From Pascua guehoae (taxonomy: Eukaryota; Basidiomycota; Tremellomycetes; Trichosporonales; Trichosporonaceae): a stretch of DNA of 47,353 bases. Where the stretch lies: NCBI GenBank assembly GCA_001600415.1, contig BCJX01000011.1:1-47353 (forward strand). The letters run 5' to 3'. Below, one piece after another: positions 1 to 10,008 of the stretch. A program made the translations under genes and the position numbers. How positions within the stretch are numbered: the stretch's first letter is position 1; each line of letters opens with the position of its first letter. The notes under the pieces were generated by a model. That model did no database searches. It saw only the letters and a program-made list of their open reading frames with translations, and was not told the DNA's origin.

Positions 1-1820
1 GGGTAGGGTAGGGAGGGTGCGCCCGGGAGTCGGGGTCGTTTCTGAATGAGAGTAGTCGAGAGGTCGTAGTCGTAGTAGAGAGTAGACGGTGCAACGATGC
101 CAATGGCAATGTCGAGTGCGAGGCTGGTTGCACTTGTTGAAACCCAGTGCACGATGGGCCGGGTGGCAGACTTTTCAGTGGTTGGCGCGTGTCGGCTGGC
201 GTCCGCTTTGGTCGTCTCGGTCTCGGTCCCAGTCTTGCGTCCTGGGTCCTGGGTCCTGGGTTCTTGTCTTGGCTACAAGTAAACGAAAGATGTCATGTCC
301 TGGCCAAGCCGCTTTGCGATGCCAACGAGCGTCCACCGGCCAACGGGGTGCACACGATACGATAAAAAGTGCTACTCTATTCGGATCTCGCCGGGCCTCG
401 ACTCGGCCAACCGCCACCTCCACTTTTTTCTGTGCTGTCCGAGTCGTCAACAAACCTATTCCTGGGCCCCCCTGGCCCCCTGGCCGCCTTGGAAATCGTC
501 TACGGGGACCCGTCGCCCCGCTGCATTCCTGCTCGACTGTGCGACTCTCCGATTCGCGCAGCACCAGCTCGAGCACAAGCACGAGCACGAGCACATGACG
601 ATGCACGACAAGTCAGATGATGAGAAAGAAGACGTGCTAAGCGAGCCCCCCTGCACAAGTTGGAAATTGGGCATCACGTGATCAGGGATGTCCGTTCCCC
701 ACGGGGTACACCTGTGCCTTGCCTTGCCTGGTTCTTGCCGTCGATCGCGTCGTGAGCAACCGACAGTACATGTAGCAGGCTACAGATGGACAAGAGCCCA
801 ACCATCTCGACGCAGCATGTTGCCAACGATTGCAGACATGCAGACGGAAGAAGACAGCATAACAATCGACTCGTGGTCATCCCCTTCCCGACCCAGGCCA
901 TTGGCCCAAACCCATATGTGACTATTCACCAAAGCAGCATTAGCAATACGATCGTGGCCGCCACCGCATCTCGAGGCCCATGCCGGCCTCTAGCATCATG
1001 TACGCGACACAGACGTCCCCTCAGTCTATTTGAGCCGATTAATCACTGTCGAGAACACTGACAGACATGTCGCCAAACCTGTGCGCAAGGGACGAGCACA
1101 AGCTGTCCTCCATGTGTTCTCGAGGCGGTTGGGACGCATCTCGCGACGCTGCTGAACTCTACACGCGCATAGTTGCCGTCTCCCCCCTTGCGATCAAGCA
1201 CATCATCAGAACCTGGTGCACATAGACCCGCGAACACCGCCCGTGTCTGACAGGGTGGACTACACGCAGCTGACGATAGGCAGAGACAGCGAGGCCCATC
1301 TGCAGCCGAGCTGCCGAGTCCACATGATCGGCTGGCACCATGAGGCTGTGGGATCTGGGAGATGCCTGCTGGAGATGGTTCGCCGTGTCTCGTGTAGCAC
1401 CGCCCGCTCGCGGATCCCGATCTAGCAGACTTGGACTCCCAGGTACACCTCTATCCCGCCGCCCGCGATTCCAAACATGCGGTCGTTGGCATTTGGGGTC
1501 CGCGACACGTTGGCCGGGCATGACAGCGCTATGCGTCCGAGGAGCTGCGCGCCTCGCACTCGAGCCGGCAACCTGCCCAGCTGCCGGCCATACGGCGCGT
1601 CGTCATCGTCCACTGAGAAGGGCACTCTGTCTTCTAAGTGACACCACCTGACAGCTCACCCGGCAGGCTATGTCCTGGACAGACCTGCCGCGGGCAGCGG
1701 CCACGACCCACCGCCCATGGCCCGACGCCAGCCGGCCCGGTCGACCAGCGACGCGGACATGCAGAGTTGATGTGACCTGATGCACGACATCCGGCACTGC
1801 AGCATCGCAAACCCCCCCCC
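1..1820. other. Left flank without a supported gene
   Basis: Several short open frames overlap on both strands, but none has a recognisable domain, a convincing start or consistent splice signals. A minus-strand frame at about 1422-1625 reads somewhat protein-like (about 67 codons) and could be the remnant of a gene, but I cannot name it. There is a short direct repeat of tcctggg near 239-262. The two GGGTA units at the very start are too few to call telomere. The stretch ends in nine C residues (1812-1820), the insertion site of the retrotransposon. Confidence 0.5.
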
Positions 1821-2217
1821 TGTCACGAACCGTACCTCGGAACATACCTCCGTCCCTACCGAACCTCTTTCGGACGTGGGGAATCTCTTTCGGTTCTGTC
1901 GGTTCATGACGTCACTCGTGCCTGAGTCAACCCCAGGGCGACACCCTGATACAAGTACCCACGGCAATCCCTGGATATCCCCAGAGAATTGTTCTTTTTG
2001 TTTCTTTCCCCTTCTAGTATCTCTACTAGCCTTTCTGCACCCTTGTCGCCCTCCATCCACCTCCTACAAGCCCCTAGGACCCTCTGAGTGCGACAAGAGA
2101 CCTACACGACTCGTCAGCGTCGCTTCGCACTCTCTGCAGAGCAAACTCTGTACCGAACTTCCTTCGGTATCTCCGAACCTCGCTTCGGTCTACTCGCAGC
2201 CAAATCGGGTCATAACA
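1821..2217 (+). repeat. 5' LTR
   Basis: 397 bp from TGTCACG to ATAACA, aligned without gaps to the copy at 9612-10008. The differences fall at 1838, 1851, 1901, 1905, 1906, 1918, 1943, 1947, 2113, 2129, 2138, 2154, 2175 and 2202; each is a C/T or G/A change inside a CG/TG/CA dinucleotide. From the self-priming geometry, R should begin near 1983, so U3 is about 1821-1982. The 3 nt between the LTR end and the primer site (GCC) match the 3 nt (TCC) between the polypurine tract and the 3' LTR, consistent with integrase trimming 3 nt at each end (inference). Confidence 0.95.
1983..1995 (+). promoter_or_regulatory. Predicted RNA 5' end acting as self-primer
   Basis: The 13-mer AGAGAATTGTTCT inside the LTR is the exact reverse complement of the sequence just downstream of the 5' LTR (2221-2233). 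In the Tf1/sushi group of chromoviruses the first bases of the transcript fold back and prime minus-strand synthesis in place of a tRNA. By analogy this 13-mer should be the extreme 5' end of the genomic RNA. It is unchanged in the 3' LTR (9774-9786). Confidence 0.6.
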
Positions 2218-2220
2218 GCC

Positions 2221-2233
2221 AGAACAATTCTCT
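2221..2233 (+). other. Primer-binding site (self-primed)
   Basis: AGAACAATTCTCT lies 3 nt after the 5' LTR, where a PBS belongs. It does not carry the TGGTATCA start typical of an initiator-tRNA site, but pairs over 13 nt with LTR positions 1983-1995. Self-priming as in Tf1/sushi elements is the simplest reading. Confidence 0.65.
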
Positions 2234-2267
2234 CACAAGTCGCTACAAGTCGTAATTCGTGCCATCC

Positions 2268-3761
2268 ATGTCGCGCGCTCCGTCCAACAATGCTGCCAAG
2301 CTCAATCGCATCCTCCAGCACCTGGAGAATTTGGCAGACAACGTTAATCGCCTCGACGAACGCATCCGACCTCTGGAGTCATTACCGGACGAAGTTTCTC
2401 GTTTACGAAACCAAGTTTGGGGCGTCCGAACCCAGGTTCGGCCGTGCGCTACCTCTGTTCCACTACCCTGGGACACGTCCCTTCTGGATCTCGAGGATCC
2501 ACCTTTCAGCACCCCCGTAGATCTTACGACTGTCCCGGAGACGGAGGACAACCCGCTCCCCTTTATGGAGAGCGACACGCAAGACGGCAATGGTGAAGAA
2601 TCGGACGATTCATCAGAGCTGGAGATAGGCTCCTTCGAAGAGCGAGAATTTGGTGCGGTCCGACCAAAAGGTAGAACGGACGTACCGAGGTCGCCTCCGC
2701 GCCCGCCGAGGGCCCCTTCTCTCCGACCCCTGCGACCCGAAATCATTCCGGTCGCAACCGACCCTCACCTCCGTCAACATACGCCGGCCCTTGGCGGCGG
2801 CCCACGCCGTATCAAGGAGCCGGACCCCTTCAAGGGAGGTTCGAATGACGAAGTCACCGCTTTTCTTGACGACGTTACTTCTTACCTTTCGCTACAGTCG
2901 GATCAATTTCCGACTGAGGAACATAAGTTCGTTTGGTTTGGACGCCTACTTCGGGATGACCCTAAACAGTGGTACATCAACGAGCGAAAGGCCGCCCACA
3001 CCCAGGGCACCCAGATGGGCACCTTCGACCAGTTCCTCAACCAGTTTGAAGATATCTTTGGAATGCCAGTTCCGCAACGCCAAAACGAATATCTGTCGAA
3101 GTGGAGCTCGATTCAGCAAACCTCCACCGTCGTCAAGTACGTAGCCGATTTCGTTACGTGCAGAGCCCTCGCCGGGTACGACGTAAAGAATTCGGCCCTC
3201 AATATGGTACTTGTCGAGAAGTTCTGCGAGGGCCTCAAGTTCCGCATCCAAGACGAGCTCGCAAGAGTCGTCGGGGACGAGACTTGGCCCTTGCACGACC
3301 TCATGCGCGAGGCCAAGCACATCGAATCTGTCATCAACGACGTCGAGGCCCGCAAGGACCGATCTCGCAAACACCTTAACGAGAAAGATTCCAAAGCGGC
3401 CTCACCGAAGACGGCTTCGGCCAAACCGAACCCCACTTCCTCGTCGACAACGACAACCAAAACGTCGACGACCACAACCAAAAAGAATACGGACGGCGTG
3501 AAGGACCGAAAGCCCTTCTCGCACCTCAACTCCAAGGGCAAGCTCACTCTTACAGAGTGAACGCGTCGCAAGGAAAACAACCTCTGCATGTTCTGCAGGG
3601 GCGAGCACACCCTTGACGACTGCCCGAACGTCAAGAACAAGGAGAAGAACAAGCCCAAGAACACGTTTTCTTCGGAAAGACCGAAGTCCATTAAGGTCGT
3701 GACGAAGGCACCTTCGCCACCTCCGGAACCGGCTCCGTACCAAGCGAAGTCGGCAAAATAG
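2268..3761 (+). pseudogene. gag: gag: capsid/nucleocapsid, one in-frame stop
   Basis: ATG at 2268 begins MSRAPSNN; the frame is open to a TGA at 3558-3560 and then, in the same frame, to TAG at 3759-3761. The N-terminal part has a short coiled-coil-like segment, then a proline/acidic linker, then a Retrotrans_gag-type capsid domain (roughly 2810-3390; it includes DPFKGGS, WYIN, and a FCEGLKF motif). After the TGA the frame continues into a basic stretch and a zinc knuckle at 3585-3623 of form C-x2-C-x3-H-x4-C (CMFC..H..C), so the TGA separates capsid from nucleocapsid. The TGA is where an arginine CGA would be expected, a CpG transition. Read as inactivated; programmed readthrough is possible but less likely given a second such stop in pol. 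Confidence 0.9.
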
Positions 3762-6700
3762 TATCCTGGACCTTCGGAAGCTGGGCCACCAGGCATCTCC
3801 GCCGCATTCTGCGCAAGGCTTCCCTCTCCGTCGCCTCCTTGTTCGAAAAACCTCAAAAACGCTATTTTTGCTCTGTCAAGATACCCTCGCTTGATACCGA
3901 TGTCGCCATCTTCGTTGACACAGGTTCGGATATCAACGCCATTGATATCGACCTCGTAAAACGATTCGGACTCCAGACACAATGCTACGAGCAACCGTAT
4001 AACCTTTTCAACTTCGAAAAACTATCCGAAAAACACTTCCCCAAACCCGTAACCGTTTCGGAGTTTGTGGACCTCGAATTTCGTCACGGCGAGATAACCT
4101 TCTCTACCCGCCTTGACGTTGTGCCCTTACAGCAGCACAACATGCTGTTTGGCATCCCCTGGTGTGTCCAGATGCACCCACAGTTCAACTGGGAAACCTT
4201 CTGTGTCACGCTTCCTCCACGCTGGCCGAAACGTGGTCCGGAGGATCCCGAAGAGGATCCCGACGAACCGGAACCACCTTCGGACCAACCGAAGAAACCG
4301 GACATCGCCTTCGTAACTGCCACCGAGTTCCGAGCCCTCGCCCGCAAGGCCAAGTCTTGTGGTATGGTCATGAGAGAGACCAGCGGGGAAGTACGAACAG
4401 CCGGATGGGCATCAGTTGCATTGGAGTACGTTCCGATTCAATTTCGGGATCTCCTAAATGTGTTCAGTCAAGCCGAAGCGGATACGCTCCCACCGCACCG
4501 CTCTTATGACCACTCGATCCCGCTCGAGAAGGATGCTCATCCACCCTTCGGCCCGATTTATGCGCTTTCGCTGAAGGAGCTAGAGGTACTGAAGAAGTAC
4601 CTGGACGAACACCTTGCCAATGGGTTTATCACCCACTCTCAGTCACCCGCGGGCGCCCCCATCCTCTTCGTCAAGAAGAAGGACGGCTCCTTGCGCCTTT
4701 GCGTCGACTACAGGGGCCTCAACAGGGTTACTGTCAAGAACAGGTACCCCTTGCCCCTTGTTTCGGAGCTCATCGATCGCCTCGGTACTGCGAAGTACTT
4801 CACGAAGATCGATTTGCGCAATGCGTACCACCAGATTCATGTTGCGGAAGGGGACGAATGGAAAACGGCATTCCGAACTCAATACGGACTGTTTGAATAC
4901 CGCATTATGCCATTCGGCCTCACCAACGCCCCTGCGTCCTTCCAGCATCTTGTCAACAGTGTCTTTTCTGACATGCTTGACAAGTTTGCCATTGCCTACC
5001 TTGATGACATCCTCATGTACTCGGATACCTATGAAGAGCACACGAAACACATTCGGCAAGTACTGGAATGACTTCAGGACAACAACTTGTTTGCAAGAGC
5101 CGAAAAATGCGAGTTCTACAAGACGGAAGTCGAGTTCCTCGGCTATATTGTCTCTGACAAAGGCGTATCTATGTCGCCCGCCAAAGTCGCTTCTATCCTC
5201 GATTGGCCAGTACCTACCAACATCACGGAGGTATGCCAGTTTCTCGGCCTCTGCAACTTCTATTGCCAATTCATCCGAAACTACTCCCGTATTGCCGGAC
5301 CGCTTACGGACCTCACGAAAACCGTTACGGGAGCCCCAGAGTTTGTTTGGACCACCAAAGCTCAACACGCATTTGAAGAACTTAAAAACGCTTTCAACAG
5401 CGCTGGATTCCTGGTCCAAGCCGACCCGAACCTGCCTCTCTACATTGAGACAGACGCTTCTGACTACGCTATCGGCGCAGTACTCTATCAGAAGGTCAAA
5501 GGCAAGTTCAGGCTGGTCGCATTTTATTCGCGCAAGCTTTCGGCTCCCAAACTTAACTACAAGATTCACGACAAAGAACTTCTGGCGATCATTTCGGCCT
5601 TCAAGGCCTGGCGGCATCACCCTCGAAGGTGCTGCACACCCAGTCCAGGTTGTCACCGACCACCAGCCACTCGTCTGGTTCGATTCCAAGAAGAATCTTA
5701 CAAGACGACAAGTCCGCTGGATGCAGTTTCTGCAAGACTACGTCTACAAGATTGATTACCAGCCCGGAAAATATTCGACCGTGCCGGATGCACTTTCAAG
5801 ACGACCGGATTACATTCTGATGGACAAAGATCGGGAGGAGAACTACCGACAGGTACTTCACCTCAACCAGATCGTCGCCGCCGTCCTCTACTCATCCTCC
5901 TACGAGGACATCAAGGCCGCTCAACACGTCGACAAGTTCACCTGCAAGGTCATTGACCGCCTCGCCGATGGGTCAGCTTCCCGCACGGAGCGAAAACGCT
6001 ACCACGTCGACAAAAACGGCTTACTACGTCATAATACTGCCTTCTACATCCCCGAAGCAACTTCGGGACAACTGAACCTTCGCCTTCGGTTTATGGAGCA
6101 GTCTCACGACACCAAGATGTCCGGACATCCAGGTGTCGCGCGTACCTTCGAGTTGCTCAGCCGCCACTTCTACTGGCCCGGGGCCAAAATGGACATTGCG
6201 GAATACGTCAAAACATGCAATGCCTGTGCGCAAGCAAAGGTGCCGCGACACAAGCCGTATGGCCTTCTAAAGCCTCTACGCGTCCCCGAGCACCCATGGT
6301 CCAACGTTACCATGGATTTCATCGAGGGATTACCACTATCCGACGGTTACGACTGCATCCTCATCATTGTTGATCGTTTGATGAAGATGGCCATCTTCCT
6401 CCCTTGTACGAAGAAGATAACCGCACCAGATGTGGCTCACCTGTACTATGTTCACGTCTTCTCGAAACATGGTACACCGCACCGAATCGTATCCGATTGT
6501 GGTACGGAGTTCACTTCGGAATTCTGGACTAGTTTCTGCAAGATCGTAGGCTCCGAAGCCAAGTTCTCGTCCGCCTACCAACCACAAACAGACGGCCAAA
6601 CCGAGATTGTCAACCAGTGGTTGGAAGGGTACTTGCGCATCTACCTCAACTACCTCCAGAACAATTGGGCCCCCATGCTGCCCTTAGCCGAATTCATCTA

Positions 6701-7397
6701 CAACAACTCCGAACACAGCTCCACGACCTATTCTCCATTCTTCGCAAACTACGGGTATCATCCGCGCACTACGTTAACTCCCGAATTCATTTCCACCACA
6801 ACCGAAGTGGGTTCGGCATGCCCGTATGTTGCTCGTCTGGCCAATCTTCACGACTTTCTCCGTAAACGACTTACAGAAGTGTGCGAGCGACAGTCCAAGT
6901 ACTACAATTGCCATCGCAAGCCCGCACCTGATTGGCAAGTCGGCCAGAAAGTCTACCTTTCAACCAAAAACATCGACCTCAAGCTCCCGATGCAGAAGGT
7001 CGGGCCGAAGTTCATTGGGCCATACGAGATTACCAAAAAGATTTCGGGCCATGTGTACCGACTTCGGTTACCTCATCACTTCCAGATTCATGACGTTTTC
7101 CACGTTTGGCGCCTGAAGGAATTTACCAAAAACACCTTCGAGGGGCGCGAACAGCCTCCGCCACCTCCCATAGAGGTTGCGGGATATCTGGAACACGAGG
7201 TTGATCGAATCCTCAACTCTAAGCTGGACAATCGTTTCCGTCAACCCCTCCGCTACCTCGTCAAGTGGAAGGGATACGACAACGACACTCTCGAGTGGGC
7301 TACATGGCAATCGGCTGAAGATGTGGCAAATGCCACTGACACAGTAGATGACTTCCATACTGATCACCCACTGAAACCGGGTCTGGTCCGTCCGTAG
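3761..7397 (+). pseudogene. pol: pol: protease-RT-RNase H-integrase-chromodomain, broken
   Basis: The frame lies -1 relative to gag and is open across the gag end, with no obvious ATG of its own, so a -1 shift or reinitiation would be needed; no textbook slippery heptamer is visible. Protease DTGS is at 3917-3928. RT spans about 4500-5060 with the YLDD catalytic box at 4997-5008. TGA at 5069-5071 interrupts the thumb where E-R-L would be expected. RNase H follows (TDASDYA near 5450). A one-base C insertion at about 5618-5621 shifts the frame. Integrase in the new frame has the HHCC zinc finger (H..H..CNAC, about 6105-6230) and the D-D-E core (MDFIEG; SDCGTEF; TEIVN). The second box has Cys in place of the usual Arg (TGT for CGT). 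A chromodomain (YLVKWKGY, LEW) closes the protein at about 7190-7350; TAG at 7395-7397. Confidence 0.93.
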
Positions 7398-7553
7398 TAC
7401 TTATCGGACACTCATGATGCATGGCTACACATCGTACACACAGACGGCGGCGTAGCGCGGACGCAAAACAGATGGAATGGATACACAAATGGGCTGTCGA
7501 AGCCCACTGTGGAACGTTAGAAGTGGTCTTCGGAAGGACCGAACCACTCACAC

Positions 7554-9348
7554 TTAGCGGCGGTTGCCCGCGCCGCGACCCTTGCCCTTGCCCGTACGGG
7601 CAGCCTTGGCGTCGGCCTTGTCGTAAATCGAGTCGAGCAGGGCCTGCTGCTCGACGACATCAATCTCAGGCTCACCCTCCTCCTCCTCGCCCTCATCATC
7701 CACCTCGTCGTCATCGCCTTTGCCGTCAGTCGAGCCCGCGCCGGAACTGGTGGAGTCGTGGGCGGAGTACGAACCGTCCGACTCCTCTTCAGTCGACCCG
7801 AACTCACTTTCAGTCGACGGGAGTTCAATCGGCGAGTTGGGACCACCCTTCGATGACTTCTGAACCTTACGGCGTTTCGACTTAACCGGAGATGACTTCG
7901 ACGGGGAACCCTTACACTTCGGCGAGGACGGGCTGGCTTCGGGTGCACGCAGCACCTCATCCAGAACGATGCCTGAGGTCATGGCCGCCTCGCGAATCTT
8001 CTGGTTCTTGACGAACCAGTGCATGCCGTTACGCTCGGCGACGCGGCCGAACAGGACAGGAGGGCCGTTAGACGCGACGCGGCTCCGGGCCTGCTCCAGG
8101 GTCGCCATGTCGCCCCGAATGCTTTTCAGCATGGCCATAGTTGCCTTCGCCAACATACCCGCCTCCACGCTCGCCTCCATCAGTTTCAGGTTCGACAATG
8201 CTGAATTGATTTCGGCAACAGTCTTCACCCACACACGGTGCGACTTGACAAAATGCATCTCCAGCACCCGAACCCGCTCGAGAACCTCTCCGAGCGGCTT
8301 GATCGACGAATGGATCGCCGGAAGTGACTTCCGACAAGCCGCAAGAGCTTCGGCCATCTGGAAGTTGTCGTTGTTTTCACAACGAGGCGTTTCGTGCTTG
8401 AACTGGCACAGCGCACAACCGCGCCTGGGACGCACGATGCACGGAACAGAGAAACGCCGACACAGATGACAGGGCTCGTTCGACTCGGTGCCCTCCTCGA
8501 CCGTCTTGAGAGCCGCACTGCGGCTGGCGTCACGGTCCTTGGACGCATCAATCTTTTCCTTGAGGCGATACGTCGTGCGACACCAAAAGTAGGTCGAGCA
8601 CACGTCAGGGTCCGACGAAGTGCCGCGCGTCGCGTCCTGCGTACCAAAACGACGGAACAACGGCTCCAAAGTAGCGACTAAGGGGCCCAGATCAGCCGAC
8701 AGGCCAGCCGAAGTGGCCGCGGTCGGGGTCGGTACTCCTTGCGGGCCGTCCGAAGTTGGGTTCGGCGTTCCCGCACCGACCTCCAGAGTCTCCGTGTCAC
8801 CGGAACCACCTCCGGCCGGCACCTCAGGTTCCTTCGCCACAGGCGAACCACCTTCGGGAACACCCGAACCTCCTTCGGTCACCACGGGCACATCCTCGAC
8901 TGCAGGTATCATCGCCTCAGTCTCATCCTTGTCGGAATCACCTTCGGCCGCGACCGGAACATCTTCGGCATTGTCGGTGCCGTCGTCCGCGACCTCATCA
9001 ACTTCCTCTTCTCTGCCGTCACCACTCGCACCATGCTCGACGTTGGCCGGCTCCTCGGGGGGCAGCTCCGTCAAGGAGCTCTCGTTGCTCAGGGGGTCCT
9101 GGGCCGCGCCACCCGTCTCGTCTAACGCCATCATCGTCCAATGCGGCGAAGTGCGCACCGGCTCTTCTGGAGTCGTTTCGACCGGACCGGTCGAACGCGT
9201 GCGAGGCCGAACACCCGTGGGAACAGATTTAGCCTTCCTTTAGTATGAAAACCCTTTCGGACGTTTGCCACCCTCAGACCAGGGAACCCCCACGCATCCC
9301 CAGATCGCCACCTCCACCCCTCCGAAGGATACGTACCTTGCGTGCCAT
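7554..9348 (-). CDS. Antisense accessory gene of the retrotransposon, Zn2Cys6-like protein
   Basis: Exons complement(7554..9233, 9337..9348); 563 aa. Exon 1 is only ATG GCA CGC AAG followed by GTACGT; exon 2 starts after AG in phase 0, giving MARK-AKSVPTG. Without the intron the frame has no ATG before 9134 (526 aa). Visible parts: a long Glu/Pro/Gly-rich acidic N-terminal half; a cysteine cluster at residues 259-289 with spacing C-x2-C-x6-C-x7-C-x2-C-x8-C (DNA 8379-8471), which fits the fungal Zn(II)2Cys6 pattern; a helical middle region; a basic KSKRRKVQK stretch (possible nuclear signal); a strongly acidic segment; and a basic Gly-rich C-terminus. It lies between the pol stop (157 bp away, convergent) and the 3' LTR, so its promoter must be in 9349-9611 or the LTR. 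A DNA-binding or regulatory role is inference. Unlike gag and pol it has no stop or frameshift. Confidence 0.8.
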
Positions 9349-9598
9349 GGTTTTTCGTCTTGAAAATCGCGGAAATGGGGTGGATGGAAGGGGAAACGCA
9401 CGCAAACGAGAGTGACGACAAGGGGAAGGGTGAGTGTACAACGACAAGATGAAATCGCACGACTTGTCCTCTATCACCTCACTCGAGCGATGCCCTTCCT
9501 TTGGCATTTTGGCATATCGCCGATACTGTGGCACCTTGCCGGATCCTTTTTCACCACGTCCGAACCTACTTCAGCACTCTCCGGAGCTCGTGCGGATT

Positions 9599-9608
9599 AG
9601 AGGGGGGG
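9599..9608 (+). other. Polypurine tract of the retrotransposon
   Basis: AGAGGGGGGG ends 3 nt before the 3' LTR, the expected place and composition for the plus-strand primer. Confidence 0.8.
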
Positions 9609-9611
9609 TCC

Positions 9612-10008
9612 TGTCACGAACCGTACCTTGGAACATACCTCTGTCCCTACCGAACCTCTTTCGGACGTGGGGAATCTCTTTCGGTTCTGTCAGTTTGTGA
9701 CGTCACTCATGCCTGAGTCAACCCCAGGGCGACGCCCCGATACAAGTACCCACGGCAATCCCTGGATATCCCCAGAGAATTGTTCTTTTTGTTTCTTTCC
9801 CCTTCTAGTATCTCTACTAGCCTTTCTGCACCCTTGTCGCCCTCCATCCACCTCCTACAAGCCCCTAGGACCCTCTGAGTGCGACAAGAGACCTACACGA
9901 CTCATCAGCGTCGCTTCGCGCTCTCTGCGGAGCAAACTCTGTACTGAACTTCCTTCGGTATCTCCAAACCTCGCTTCGGTCTACTCGCAGCCGAATCGGG
10001 TCATAACA
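9612..10008 (+). repeat. 3' LTR
   Basis: 397 bp, gap-free alignment to 1821-2217. Relative to an inferred CG ancestor, this copy is the changed one at eight of the 14 differing bases and the 5' LTR at six. Positions 1905/1906 in the 5' copy read CA where this copy reads TG, so both copies can descend from one CG. The right flank is eight C residues and then AGACC. Confidence 0.95.

Larger units (their letters stand above)
1821..10008 (+). mobile_element. Ty3/Gypsy chromovirus-type LTR retrotransposon
   Basis: An element of 8188 bp bounded by two 397-bp direct LTRs that begin TGTCACG and end ATAACA. The order is LTR, self-priming site, gag with a zinc knuckle, protease, reverse transcriptase, RNase H, integrase, C-terminal chromodomain, an antisense gene, polypurine tract, LTR. 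That order with integrase after RNase H defines Ty3/Gypsy, and the terminal chromodomain defines chromoviruses. It sits in a C tract (nine C on the left, eight on the right), so a 5-bp CCCCC target duplication is likely but cannot be delimited. Sense genes carry two in-frame stops and one frameshift, so this copy is not autonomous. LTR divergence is 14/397 (3.5%), all at CpG sites, so a clock date would be misleading. Confidence 0.96.

Noticed and set aside
1..17. GGGTA repeats as telomere
   Set aside because: Only two irregular units, and no known fungal telomere unit continues.
1422..1625. Minus-strand frame of 67 codons as a gene
   Set aside because: No start context, domain or splice partner; flanking frames are GC-rich noise.
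3752..3763. Slippery site for gag-pol frameshifting
   Set aside because: GGCAAAATAG sits at the right place for a -1 shift but is not an X-XXY-YYZ heptamer; I note the -1 relation only.
3113..3994. 293-codon minus frame antisense to gag
   Set aside because: Shadow of the gag/pol coding frame; it has no domain, and unlike the gene at 7554-9348 no independent evidence such as a cysteine cluster or intron.
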